Positions 13,901 through 21,159 of a stretch of DNA of 21,541 bases are shown here, piece after piece. Position 1 is the stretch's first letter. Every line of letters begins with the position of its first letter. This stretch comes from a virus. The position numbers and the translations under genes are program-made. The notes beneath the pieces were generated by a model. That model worked only from the letters and a program-made list of their open reading frames with translations, did no database searches and was not told the DNA's origin. The DNA lies in IMG/VR virus record IMGVR_UViG_3300009428_000092, positions 1 through 21,541 of that record. The stretch is one strand, 5' to 3'.

Positions 13901-16454
13901 GTACACAATAAATCGAACTATTAGTAAGGCAACCAGTAGAGGGCGGGAAGAGTGGAATGCTATTGATGAGTGTCACACTTCTACAGATGGTAACAATAGA
14001 AAGTATACCGTAGCAATTGAATTAACAGAGCCAATACAGAATAATCTCGATTGGATTCCAAACGGACCTGGCCAATGGTCCAAGTTAAACAACGCTTTAA
14101 TAAGCATTCAGATTGTTACAGAAGAATATGATGGAGATAATAAATTACTTACCTCTTCAAACCCAGCTGTATTTGAGACTGAACCTAAAGAGGCAATAGA
14201 CTTAGATTTATATTACGAAGCTAGCGATGCTTTACCTATCTCCAATCACGCAAATGCTGTAAATCTAAATTGGTATAATTGCTATTCTTATGGGAATGGA
14301 GTTGAATCAAACAGGATTAGAGATGACTATAACGCAGTTTACATAGATAAAGGCGTTAAAGTTTCAACTGTTTTGGATGAACCATATGCTTCCGAAAGAA
14401 GAGGCAGTGGGCTTATATTTTCACAGATATATAATTCAACATCGGGTATTAACAGATTAAATCAATTTATACAAGCATTGCCCATAACAAAAGATTTAAA
14501 CCCTATATATGGAACAATACAAAAGCTACATACTAGAGATACAGATTTAATTTCTTTATGTGAAGATAAGTGTTTACGTATATTAGCAAATAAAGACGCT
14601 TTGTTTAATGCTGACGGGAATGTTAATCTAACAGGTAACACAGCTGTATTAGGCCAAGCTATGCCGTATGCAGGTGAATTTGGAATATCTAAAAACCCAG
14701 AATCTTTTTCTTCTTATGGATTTAGAGCTTATTTTACGGATAAGAACAGGGGAGCAGTGATTAGATTGTCTAGAGATGGTATAACTAATATAGCAGACAA
14801 AGGTATGTCTGGCTTTTTTGCTGATAACTTAAGAACATCAACTACAGCTATAGGGAGTTATGATGATGACAAGGATATTTATAACTTAACATTAAACAAG
14901 CTATCTAATTATTGGCAACTAAAGCTAAGTCCAGACGCTAGTTATCAATTAAACCCTGATTGTGATGCAACTACTAATCAGGTTACCTCTAATGCTACGG
15001 TATCTTTTAAAGAAAGCATAGATGGCTGGACAAGCAGAAAAAGCTTTATTCAAGAATCAGGAATAACTTTAAACAATATATATTACACTTTTAAAAAGGG
15101 CCTTGCGTGGGTTCACGGAGGTAATGCGCTTTATAACAATTTTTATGGAGTTCAATACGATAGCTCGTTTAATGTTTTAATAAATGAGCAGCCTGAGGTT
15201 GTTAAAGGATTTAAAACTTTAAATTACACAGGGACAAGAACTAAATTATTTGAGTATGAATCAAACGGGAGGTGGTACTCTATTGCTGAAATTAATGCTA
15301 ACGGATTAATACCTACTACCGTAAGCCAGAAGCAAGCTGGGTGGTATGTAAATTACGTTAAAACAGATTTAGAAGGAGGCGAGGTTAAAGAGTTTGCAAA
15401 AAAAGAAGGTAAATATTTTAATTATATTAAAGCTTTAACTATATTTAATGATTGCGAAATTATACCAGATGGTATAGGGGAGGTTACAGAAGAGGAATCA
15501 GACCCTCAAGAGTATATTTTAACTGTAACTATCGATGAAGAATGCAGCACAGGTAGCACCACTCCACCTGTTCCAGATTTAATTATTCAACTTACCGAAA
15601 ATCAAAGAGAGTGCGCTGATGCTAGCTCCGGCTTTAGCTATGTTAATCAACCCACCGCTTTAGCTGCCAAATGCGGAATGGATGCCTTTTTTACTAATAC
15701 AGTTCAAGGAAATTACTCTTTAGCCCAATGCGCTTCAATACCTAATTTTAAATATTTTTCTAGTGCCGGTATTGTAGTTGGGACTCAGTTGTATGACCCA
15801 GTAACAAATAGTGCTATTGGACCTAATGATCAAGGCTTTTACTTATATAAAGGAAGCTTAGATGGTGCCAGCGATATAACAGGCTGGTATTTAGATCCAT
15901 TAAATACGGCTTACACAATACCAAACAATTGGTATATTCTTGAAATTAGCGCAACTGGTACTATAGCTTCTTTAACTCAGTATAATACTTTAGGGCCTTG
16001 CGTAAGCGAGCCTTTAGTAGGAGGAGCAGTCATTGGGTTAGTTTGCAATAATTCAGGAGAGTCTGCTTGCCAGCCTGATTTAACTTTCAATAATTCTTCT
16101 GATTCTAGTGATTTATTATGTGACATAAGAAATTGGCTAGCGACTTGGGCTGGTGTCCCAGCCGCTAATAAGAGAAATGGATCTCGTATAGACTCAATTT
16201 ACTGGTACACAAATACATTTTTTGAAGTTGGTGATACCTTAAATAAATCACAAAGCACTTATAACAATAAATTATTTATATATTACCAATCTTCTAATGC
16301 AAATTACCAGCCAACGACGTTTACATACTCGGCGGGATCTTATTGGACTAACTTGAGTGCTATTCCAAACGAATATTATGTGGTAGCCACTAATGCTTCT
16401 GGCGTGGTTACTCAAAAAACTAAAATCAATACATTAACTGTAACCTGCCCTTAA
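10902..16454 (+). CDS. Giant tail nozzle / stabilisation-like structural protein
   Basis: An 1850-residue protein, the largest here. Its opening has GRMNKDLDERLVPNGEYRDA (residues 11-30), then SDVGALQNVVGN, recalling the start of nozzle proteins (T7 gp12 type) and 'stabilisation' proteins of marine and Bacteroidota podophages. Most of the chain is beta-rich with repeated aromatic/Asn/Asp strands, compatible with propeller-like and Ig-like domains. Around residues 1475-1530 comes GWYVN...KKEGKYFNYIK, then an acidic linker. The C-terminal 280 residues are Cys-rich and hold two diverged copies of one module (1571-1700 and 1723-1849), both opening and closing with Cys. Typical nozzle proteins are 700-900 residues, so this one seems extended by surface-exposed domains, perhaps for receptor contact. 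It begins three bases after the adaptor gene. No peptidase or glycanase motif was recognised. Confidence 0.75.
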   Translation: MAEYIHTFTVGRMNKDLDERLVPNGEYRDALNLDLANSDASDVGALQNVVGNIQLRGNSATGGSWTSNYIDALTNPVCIGTYRDDINERIYWFIASDPDPVTGVKVSAIAEYDQASNAVNPVLVDTADILNFTSQYLITGINIIDKFLFWTDDQTEPKKINIEKFKTGSCNFTTQTKIPVYNAATNTYANFQCSNVPASLLDFTEADVTVIKKSPLTAPVLDIAASKFGNNSAGDGIPGTGLSPVRTTYTVTDQENFTYIPNLSFAPTEYESMPTYGDYVFNTSPVTGSANYYQNSSLGASWDGTVTFDVNPAYGNDAGGNPVWKVGDILNMESDYIDPLNNIYNYQIRLLISAINGNSVTGEIQAISTNILKFETSDGVNIPLEWEVVLEEGVPMFEYVFPRFAYRWKYIDNEYSCYSPFTDVAFVGGKFEYVSSDGYNIGMTNNVRKLIINSLTWGSDEVVEIDLLFKQSNSPVVYTVDTLKKIDYTQQTPSGAVLNTSYEIKTELIGAVVEGNQLLRPWDNVPRTAKAQEITGNRIVYANYLQNYDVGTIDLDVTLTRRPHKSLTQSNVDTYGWPNQFTGLPEASLKSIRTYQAGIVYKDAYGRETPVFTSVNGSFDVDVIDSDSATSISVKPLSSPPVWATHYKFFIKEMSNEYYNLAMDRFYPAEDGNVWLSFPSSERNKVSEETYLILKKQHDTSVAVDDLTRYKIIAIDNEVPEFVGEFQKTNFGGVVVILNEIEPGFLTLRLRGPSYSANQLFQNNLTSDNSIRIIKGGNKTEDYQIERSAILGAPGAGTDDYTITLKRPLGGDVSFLEGLPVGTSVEIVLFSTEFKNKAEFEGRFFAKINRDFQFEKNIISPFRALEPRYAIVDDIDFTYTNAPFSGDGNGGKGYHWGDSGWAEGDLTCGDEAFNNRSLGQGSWGGVGGLLLNDLFTNYNPPQADNFWFGYSYINLENGWGTMIDSFTGQSSAAVGNFNGLATSGAQIRFVNNTTGEYSNVYTINRTISKATSRGREEWNAIDECHTSTDGNNRKYTVAIELTEPIQNNLDWIPNGPGQWSKLNNALISIQIVTEEYDGDNKLLTSSNPAVFETEPKEAIDLDLYYEASDALPISNHANAVNLNWYNCYSYGNGVESNRIRDDYNAVYIDKGVKVSTVLDEPYASERRGSGLIFSQIYNSTSGINRLNQFIQALPITKDLNPIYGTIQKLHTRDTDLISLCEDKCLRILANKDALFNADGNVNLTGNTAVLGQAMPYAGEFGISKNPESFSSYGFRAYFTDKNRGAVIRLSRDGITNIADKGMSGFFADNLRTSTTAIGSYDDDKDIYNLTLNKLSNYWQLKLSPDASYQLNPDCDATTNQVTSNATVSFKESIDGWTSRKSFIQESGITLNNIYYTFKKGLAWVHGGNALYNNFYGVQYDSSFNVLINEQPEVVKGFKTLNYTGTRTKLFEYESNGRWYSIAEINANGLIPTTVSQKQAGWYVNYVKTDLEGGEVKEFAKKEGKYFNYIKALTIFNDCEIIPDGIGEVTEEESDPQEYILTVTIDEECSTGSTTPPVPDLIIQLTENQRECADASSGFSYVNQPTALAAKCGMDAFFTNTVQGNYSLAQCASIPNFKYFSSAGIVVGTQLYDPVTNSAIGPNDQGFYLYKGSLDGASDITGWYLDPLNTAYTIPNNWYILEISATGTIASLTQYNTLGPCVSEPLVGGAVIGLVCNNSGESACQPDLTFNNSSDSSDLLCDIRNWLATWAGVPAANKRNGSRIDSIYWYTNTFFEVGDTLNKSQSTYNNKLFIYYQSSNANYQPTTFTYSAGSYWTNLSAIPNEYYVVATNASGVVTQKTKINTLTVTCP
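15612..16451 (+). repeat. Duplicated Cys-bounded C-terminal module in the giant tail protein
   Basis: Copy 1 spans about residues 1571-1700 (15612-16001) and copy 2 about 1723-1849 (16068-16448). Shared features in order are: Cys at the start, a second Cys about 17-20 residues on (AAKC / DLLC), a helix, an aromatic strand (KYFSS / YWYTN), VG-x-x-L (VGTQLYD / VGDTLNK), an aromatic strand (GFYLYKG / LFIYYQ), IPN-x-x-Y (IPNNWYILE / IPNEYYVVA), ATG or ASG with V/I, and a final Cys (LGPC / VTCP). The copies are too diverged to be a DNA repeat; the similarity is at protein level. Confidence 0.6.
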
Positions 16455-16464
16455 ATAAAATAAT

Positions 16465-18489
16465 ATGCCAACCATAAATAATTACACATTTTCTTCGGTA
16501 TCTTTTAGCGTACAAGAACAAACTTTTATTTCGGACACTCAGTCAACCGCGGTTTTAACAATATCCCCAGCTGCAGGTTATTCTGTTGCTGTTGGCGATT
16601 TTTCACTAGATCCTAGCTTTTCTAATCAATATGTAAACACTGTAGTTTTTGTTCAGGACGGAAATAATGTTATATGTACAGTTACTTTTTTAACTGATGT
16701 ACAAATGCCTTCTGACAATGTTACCATACCTCTATGTGTTATAGGGGAAGGCAGTATAAATGCTTTACCTGTTTCTGGAACATTTTCAGCCAATGTTGCA
16801 GCTGCAGTTATTGGATCCGGCGCGGAAGTAGACACTCCTTATAGTGCTTCGGGTCTTGAGGGAGCACAGGTTTCTTTGATTACTAGGTCGTATTCAGCTC
16901 CTTCTGGATTTTTTATTGCGTCTTCTGCTCCTCAAATAGTTGTAGGAAACCAATCTAATTATACCTTCGGTACTACCAACACATTTGACGCACTAGGAAA
17001 CATAACAACAATTTCTTATGATTTCAAATACTTATTTCCAGGGGTAGGCGTGTCAGGAGATAAAATTACTATTAAAGGAATTAATGTTTACGCTTTAAGA
17101 TTACCTCAACCGTTAGAAGTAACTGGGTATAGCACTTTACCTGTATTTATGCAGTTTAGTGGAGGAAACTTTTCTTGGAATGTATTTGGAGTGGACGGAG
17201 CTAGTTTTAGTGCTTCTATGACAGATGGAGTAGATACAGTAACCATAGCTACCAATGTTATTATCGGCACAGGAGGCGTTAGTTCTCAGATCATAGAGTT
17301 CCCTACGTATTTAGGGAATACGTACAAAGACTGGACACTGACTTTAACAGGTGATCTCCAATCTCCTTTTTCACAAGACAACCCTGCTACCATAAGGCAA
17401 TATGCTGCAAACGTAACCACATTGACCGCTAGTTCTGCAAACGGAATTGTAGGGTTTACACCGATTTTATCAACGCTACCTGCTTTACAGCAATATGCTA
17501 CCCCTATGGTTTATCCTGTATCCTGGAATCTATCGGTTCCCGCTGGAACAATAATTAGTGAACGTCAGCCCATAATATATGATGTAACAGAAGTGATATC
17601 AATATTTGCAGGAGCCGATGGTTCTCAGTCGAACGTATCTTCATTAAATATTAATAATTTGGTTGCGTTATACGGATCTTTGCAAGTTGGAGATAGATTT
17701 AATGTAAACGCACCTTTAACTACTTTTGGACAAGCCCCTTTCCCTTATGAGGTGACAGCGGTTAATTCCTCTACTAATATAAGCGTATCCCCCAACATAA
17801 CAGTTACAGACGAAGACGGGCTTAGGTTCTATAGAACTAATGGCACGGCGTTTAGCCTTACAAATGTTACATTTACTCAAGTGGACAATCAAAATATAAC
17901 ATTAGATTTTGATCTTGAAATAACCGCAACAGGAGACGTAAGCACAACACTAACTTTAGATTTAGACAATATAATAGACTTTGCACCTGCGATTGCTTGT
18001 AATGCGACTATCCCTAGTGGTGGTGTAGGTGTTACGGATACTTCTGTAGCACTAGATCCAGCTGGTGGGGTTGTTTGCTTCTTAGTTGATCCAGTAGGCG
18101 TGCCCGATAAATTTGAGATTGTACATGGAATTGCAAATGGAACCAAGGTTGCTACGTCAGGAATGAATACGACTGGAAATTTTGGGCCTTTCGATAACAC
18201 ATTTGGTACAGAGACAACAAACGTAATACCAACGGTTGCAGAAGCTACAAGCACTTTGCAGTTTATAGGTACAAGCAAAGGAACTATAGACACGCGCCAA
18301 ACTGAATTTACCGCAGCTACCGGAGAAACAATAGCAACTATGCAGCCTGGAGGAGTTGGTACTATTTATAAACAAGTGTTATGGTGGAAATATACCGCTG
18401 CAAATTATGTTACAAATCCAACTGCAACGTTTAGAGTTACTGGCCCTACAGGAACGGGATGGAGTGCTCTAAGAGTGTGCTTCCCTTAA
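16465..18489 (+). CDS. Beta-rich structural protein, possible tail or head fibre
   Basis: A 674-residue protein rich in Thr, Ser, Val, Asn and Gly with alternating hydrophobic patterns throughout, suggesting a chain of Ig-like or fibre beta domains. It opens MPTINNYTFSSVSFSVQEQT. No membrane segment, signal peptide or enzyme motif is seen. Cys is sparse. The C-terminal 110 residues form a compact Thr/Ala/Gly-rich block ending WSALRVCFP, similar in its final Cys-x-Pro style to the end of the giant tail protein just upstream. It begins 10 bases after that protein's stop and is followed at once by another small structural gene, so all three may form one tail sub-assembly. A receptor-binding or decoration role is inferred from composition and place only. 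Confidence 0.65.
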   Translation: MPTINNYTFSSVSFSVQEQTFISDTQSTAVLTISPAAGYSVAVGDFSLDPSFSNQYVNTVVFVQDGNNVICTVTFLTDVQMPSDNVTIPLCVIGEGSINALPVSGTFSANVAAAVIGSGAEVDTPYSASGLEGAQVSLITRSYSAPSGFFIASSAPQIVVGNQSNYTFGTTNTFDALGNITTISYDFKYLFPGVGVSGDKITIKGINVYALRLPQPLEVTGYSTLPVFMQFSGGNFSWNVFGVDGASFSASMTDGVDTVTIATNVIIGTGGVSSQIIEFPTYLGNTYKDWTLTLTGDLQSPFSQDNPATIRQYAANVTTLTASSANGIVGFTPILSTLPALQQYATPMVYPVSWNLSVPAGTIISERQPIIYDVTEVISIFAGADGSQSNVSSLNINNLVALYGSLQVGDRFNVNAPLTTFGQAPFPYEVTAVNSSTNISVSPNITVTDEDGLRFYRTNGTAFSLTNVTFTQVDNQNITLDFDLEITATGDVSTTLTLDLDNIIDFAPAIACNATIPSGGVGVTDTSVALDPAGGVVCFLVDPVGVPDKFEIVHGIANGTKVATSGMNTTGNFGPFDNTFGTETTNVIPTVAEATSTLQFIGTSKGTIDTRQTEFTAATGETIATMQPGGVGTIYKQVLWWKYTAANYVTNPTATFRVTGPTGTGWSALRVCFP

Positions 18490-18506
18490 TATAAAAATAT
18501 AATACT

Positions 18507-18836
18507 ATGGCAAACATAACAATAACTTTTACAAACCCTTTACCTGACGGAATTCAAATAGGAGATATAGCCTGGTATTCTAATAGTACCACGGGAACAG
18601 AAATTGAAATGGGTCCAATAACCGCTATAACTAGCGCTCCGATTACTATAACTATAAACGCAGCCGCTGGGGTTCAACCTCCTTCGGTAAATGATTTTGT
18701 GTTTTATGTTAAAAATCCTATAACAACCGTTAGCTCTTTAAAAGGGTATTATGCGGAGGCTCAATTTACAAATAATTCGAAAGCTTATGCCGAATTGTTT
18801 TCTGTTGGATCTGAGGTATTTGTAAGCAGCAAATAA
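18507..18836 (+). CDS. Small beta-rich virion protein
   Basis: A 109-residue protein. It opens with the strand ANITITFTNPLPDGIQIGDI, followed by AWYSNS, a hydrophobic threonine/isoleucine stretch (GPITAITSAPITITINAAAG) and a closing part with KGYYAEAQFTNNSKAYAELF and VGSEVFVSSK. I associate this end with a family of small uncharacterised proteins in the structural cluster of marine podophages; this is memory of the type, not a search. There are no Cys, membrane or catalytic motifs. Its size, beta content and position after the 674-residue protein suit a decoration or capping subunit. The leader is AT-rich (18490-18506). Confidence 0.65.
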   Translation: MANITITFTNPLPDGIQIGDIAWYSNSTTGTEIEMGPITAITSAPITITINAAAGVQPPSVNDFVFYVKNPITTVSSLKGYYAEAQFTNNSKAYAELFSVGSEVFVSSK

Positions 18837-18853
18837 CATGTAATAATACCTAT

Positions 18854-19342
18854 ATGTCTAAAAATCCAATAAAATCAAATAATACTCAATTAAGCAACTT
18901 CGCACACCAGTTGGAGGATTTGCAAAATGTAATGATTGAAAATAACCATATGGATCACGTGTATGGAGACGGTAAAAGTCTAGTTAACAACGATATATTT
19001 AAAATAGAAAATGATTTTTCTGACCAGTTGTATATGCGTAAAATGCACATGCCTAAAGAGTGTGTTGTAATTAGCGCAATGCACCATACAGAACATTTTT
19101 GGTTTTTATTAAAAGGTAAAATCCTTGTTACCACAGAAGGTGAACAAGTAGAACATATAGCTCCTTGTTTTGAAAAGTCTATGAAAGGAGCTAAAAGATT
19201 AATATTGTCTTTAGAGGATTCTTTATTTATAAATGTACATAAAAACCCAACAAATACTAGAGACATGAAGCAGGTTGAAGAATCCTTGTATTCAATAACA
19301 ATTGAAGAGTACAATAAAAAAGAAAAATTATGGCAGGAATAG
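18854..19342 (+). CDS. Cupin-like protein among virion genes
   Basis: A 162-residue protein with a helical N-terminal part (residues 10-32) and a central cupin-like barrel. The metal-site region is SAMHHTEHFWFLLKGKILV: His77, His78, Glu80 and His81, followed by G-K-I-x-V. This resembles cupin motif 1 (H-x-H then E then G) with compressed spacing. A second His (His129, in FINVHKNPTN) could complete a metal site as in cupin motif 2. The Lys/Gly stretch MKGAKRLILS lies between. Cupins include enzymes, sugar isomerases and metal-binding structural proteins, so substrate cannot be stated. Its last 13 bases overlap the next gene, tying it to the internal virion genes. A virion-borne or assembly role is likely but unproven. 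Confidence 0.65.
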   Translation: MSKNPIKSNNTQLSNFAHQLEDLQNVMIENNHMDHVYGDGKSLVNNDIFKIENDFSDQLYMRKMHMPKECVVISAMHHTEHFWFLLKGKILVTTEGEQVEHIAPCFEKSMKGAKRLILSLEDSLFINVHKNPTNTRDMKQVEESLYSITIEEYNKKEKLWQE

Positions 19343-19950
19343 CGACAGCCGCAGCGATAGGCGGTATAGTATCTGGAGTAGCTGGTGTTGCAGGAGGTTT
19401 AATAGGCCGAGGCAAACGTAAAGCAGAAGAAAAAGCAGCGCAACAGGAAATGAACCAAGAAAAAGCTAACTATCAAATGTTAGACACTTCTAACCTTTAC
19501 GGCAACTTATCAAACACCATGGAGGATCTTACCGTTAATACGCAGCAAGCAGATTTTATGCAACAGCAGCAACAGCAAGCAGCAGCAAATACTATGACCG
19601 GTTTACAAGGAGCGGCTGGTGGATCTGGTATTGCAGCATTAGCTCAGTCACTAGCAGGTTCTCAAATGCAAGCGGCACAGCAATCTTCAGCATCTATTGG
19701 AGCTCAAGAATCTAAAAATCAAATGCTAGCAGCTCAGCAAGAAGCAGCAAATCAAAACCTTTCAGCTCAAGGAGCTACTGCAGCAAGAGAAAAACAATAT
19801 GACAAAACAGGAACACTGTTAGGCATGTCACAACAAAGATTAGGTGCTGCAAAACAAGCAAGAGCAGATGCAACACAAGCAATAGTAGGAGGTATAGGAT
19901 CTATAGCCGGAGGTGTAGCAGGTATACCTGGAGTAATACCAGGAGCCTAA
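19330..19950 (+). CDS. Putative internal virion / DNA ejection protein, Gln/Ala-rich
   Basis: A 206-residue protein starting inside the end of the cupin-like gene (13-base overlap). The first 27 residues are hydrophobic with repeated Gly/Ala spacing (AAAIGGIVSGVAGVAGGLIG), a glycine-zipper-like stretch able to insert in a membrane, followed at once by RGKRK. The middle is Gln/Ala-rich, with six Gln in a row near residue 80 and GLQGAAGGSGIAALAQSLAG. A second Gly/Ala/Ile stretch ends the protein (IVGGIGSIAGGVAGIPGVIP). This build, two membrane-active ends around a polar helical middle, is like T7 gp14-type ejection proteins, which leave the virion and make a channel in the outer membrane. No direct family match was checked. 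A holin is an alternative, but the length and the Gln-rich core argue against it. Confidence 0.6.
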   Translation: MAGIATAAAIGGIVSGVAGVAGGLIGRGKRKAEEKAAQQEMNQEKANYQMLDTSNLYGNLSNTMEDLTVNTQQADFMQQQQQQAAANTMTGLQGAAGGSGIAALAQSLAGSQMQAAQQSSASIGAQESKNQMLAAQQEAANQNLSAQGATAAREKQYDKTGTLLGMSQQRLGAAKQARADATQAIVGGIGSIAGGVAGIPGVIPGA

Positions 19951-19969
19951 GTAAACTTATAAAAATAAA

Positions 19970-21148
19970 ATGGCAATAAACGAAGCATTAATAAAAGGCG
20001 CAGCAATAGCTGCAGGGGGATTTAATGATCTAGGAGCAGCTTTCAATAAAGGCTTTCAGCCTGTAATGAACTCTATACAGCTAGCTAGAGAAAAAGAAGC
20101 TTTGAAGCAAGAGAAAGCAGACTTGAAAAGAGAAAGATCACTTGGTAAAATAGACGGCAAAGTTGCTAACTATATGTCGAGGTTAAATTCCAACGTGGAT
20201 ATGAGCAAGCTTACTGCTCAAGAACAAAAAGTTATTGCTGAAAAAAGTTTTGAATGGAAAACAGAATACGCTAAATACGCTACTGAACTAGCTAACGTTT
20301 CTCCTTCAACTGACGCACAACTGTATATGGAAATATCTGAAAAAATGAACAGTGTTAATCAAAGATTTACTAATTTAGTAAATAACGTGAAAACAGCGAA
20401 ACAAGGTAAAATAGATTATTTAAACGCTCAAGAATTAGGTTCTATTTCAGCTGGAAATGATTTATCTTCTCAAGAAACTCTTTCTAATATTTATACTGAC
20501 AATGCTGCCATCGCTATAACTGACAACGGATCTATTGCTTATGAGGTTACGCCTGGAAATGCAATACTTGTTGACGATCTTCCCGTGTTATTTAGCAATG
20601 AAGCAGGAAAAGCTATAGGAAAACAAATAGGAGACGTTGCTAACGCAATACAAACTAAAGGACTAAAGCTAACAGACAGCGATTTAGAAAAGTACTCAAA
20701 TCAAATAGGAGCATCACTACAAAACAGAAACACTCTGTTGTCAATTGTAAGAGATAATTCTGCTATTCCTGGAGTTCCATCTGGTGTTTTTGAGGATATC
20801 CCTGGATATCTTTATGATCCTCAAAATACTGATATACTCAGAGAGGTAGTGGTACAGAAATTAGTTGAGGGGCTAGCAGCTTCCGCTGATGCTGGAGTAT
20901 TAGCTTTAGAACAAAAAAATCAAACCGCTCTTGAAAATGCAGCTAAAGCACAGCAGCAAAGAATTAACATAAATAAAGCTAATAGCCCAGAAGAACCAGT
21001 AGATGTACTTATAAAAATTGAGGCAATAGAACGTGGTGATGGTGAACTCGATTATAAAGCTTATTATACAAACTCAGGTAGAAAAGGCCAGATTATCACA
21101 AAAGTATCTGACGCTGAGGCTTACAGGAAATATAATCTAACACTTTAA
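19970..21148 (+). CDS. Putative internal virion protein, helical
   Basis: A 392-residue protein. Residues 1-30 are moderately hydrophobic and Gly/Ala-rich (AAIAAGGFNDLGAAFNKGFQ). A long charged helix follows (IQLAREKEALKQEKADLKRE, about residues 37-56). The centre mixes helices with an acidic beta part (residues 165-210, including NAILVDDLPVLF). A second helical, Ala/Gln-rich region runs about 290-335, and the end is IEAIERGDGELDYKAYY. The gene lies between the glycine-zipper protein and a further gene that runs out of the window, matching the T7-like gp14-gp15-gp16 order of ejected core proteins. Assignment rests on order and composition. The A-rich leader (19951-19969) fits ATG 19970. Confidence 0.6.
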   Translation: MAINEALIKGAAIAAGGFNDLGAAFNKGFQPVMNSIQLAREKEALKQEKADLKRERSLGKIDGKVANYMSRLNSNVDMSKLTAQEQKVIAEKSFEWKTEYAKYATELANVSPSTDAQLYMEISEKMNSVNQRFTNLVNNVKTAKQGKIDYLNAQELGSISAGNDLSSQETLSNIYTDNAAIAITDNGSIAYEVTPGNAILVDDLPVLFSNEAGKAIGKQIGDVANAIQTKGLKLTDSDLEKYSNQIGASLQNRNTLLSIVRDNSAIPGVPSGVFEDIPGYLYDPQNTDILREVVVQKLVEGLAASADAGVLALEQKNQTALENAAKAQQQRININKANSPEEPVDVLIKIEAIERGDGELDYKAYYTNSGRKGQIITKVSDAEAYRKYNLTL

Positions 21149-21159
21149 TAAATAAAAAT

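Noticed and set aside
17889-18293. A 134-codon frame on the minus strand inside the 674-residue gene.
   Set aside because: Its Ser/Val/Pro-rich composition is what the reverse reading of Thr/Asn/Gly-rich coding sequence gives, and no leader or neighbour supports it.
18955-19314. A 119-codon minus-strand frame opposite the cupin-like gene.
   Set aside because: It is fully antisense to a gene with a recognisable motif, is Ser/Leu/Cys-rich, and no other minus-strand gene exists in the window.
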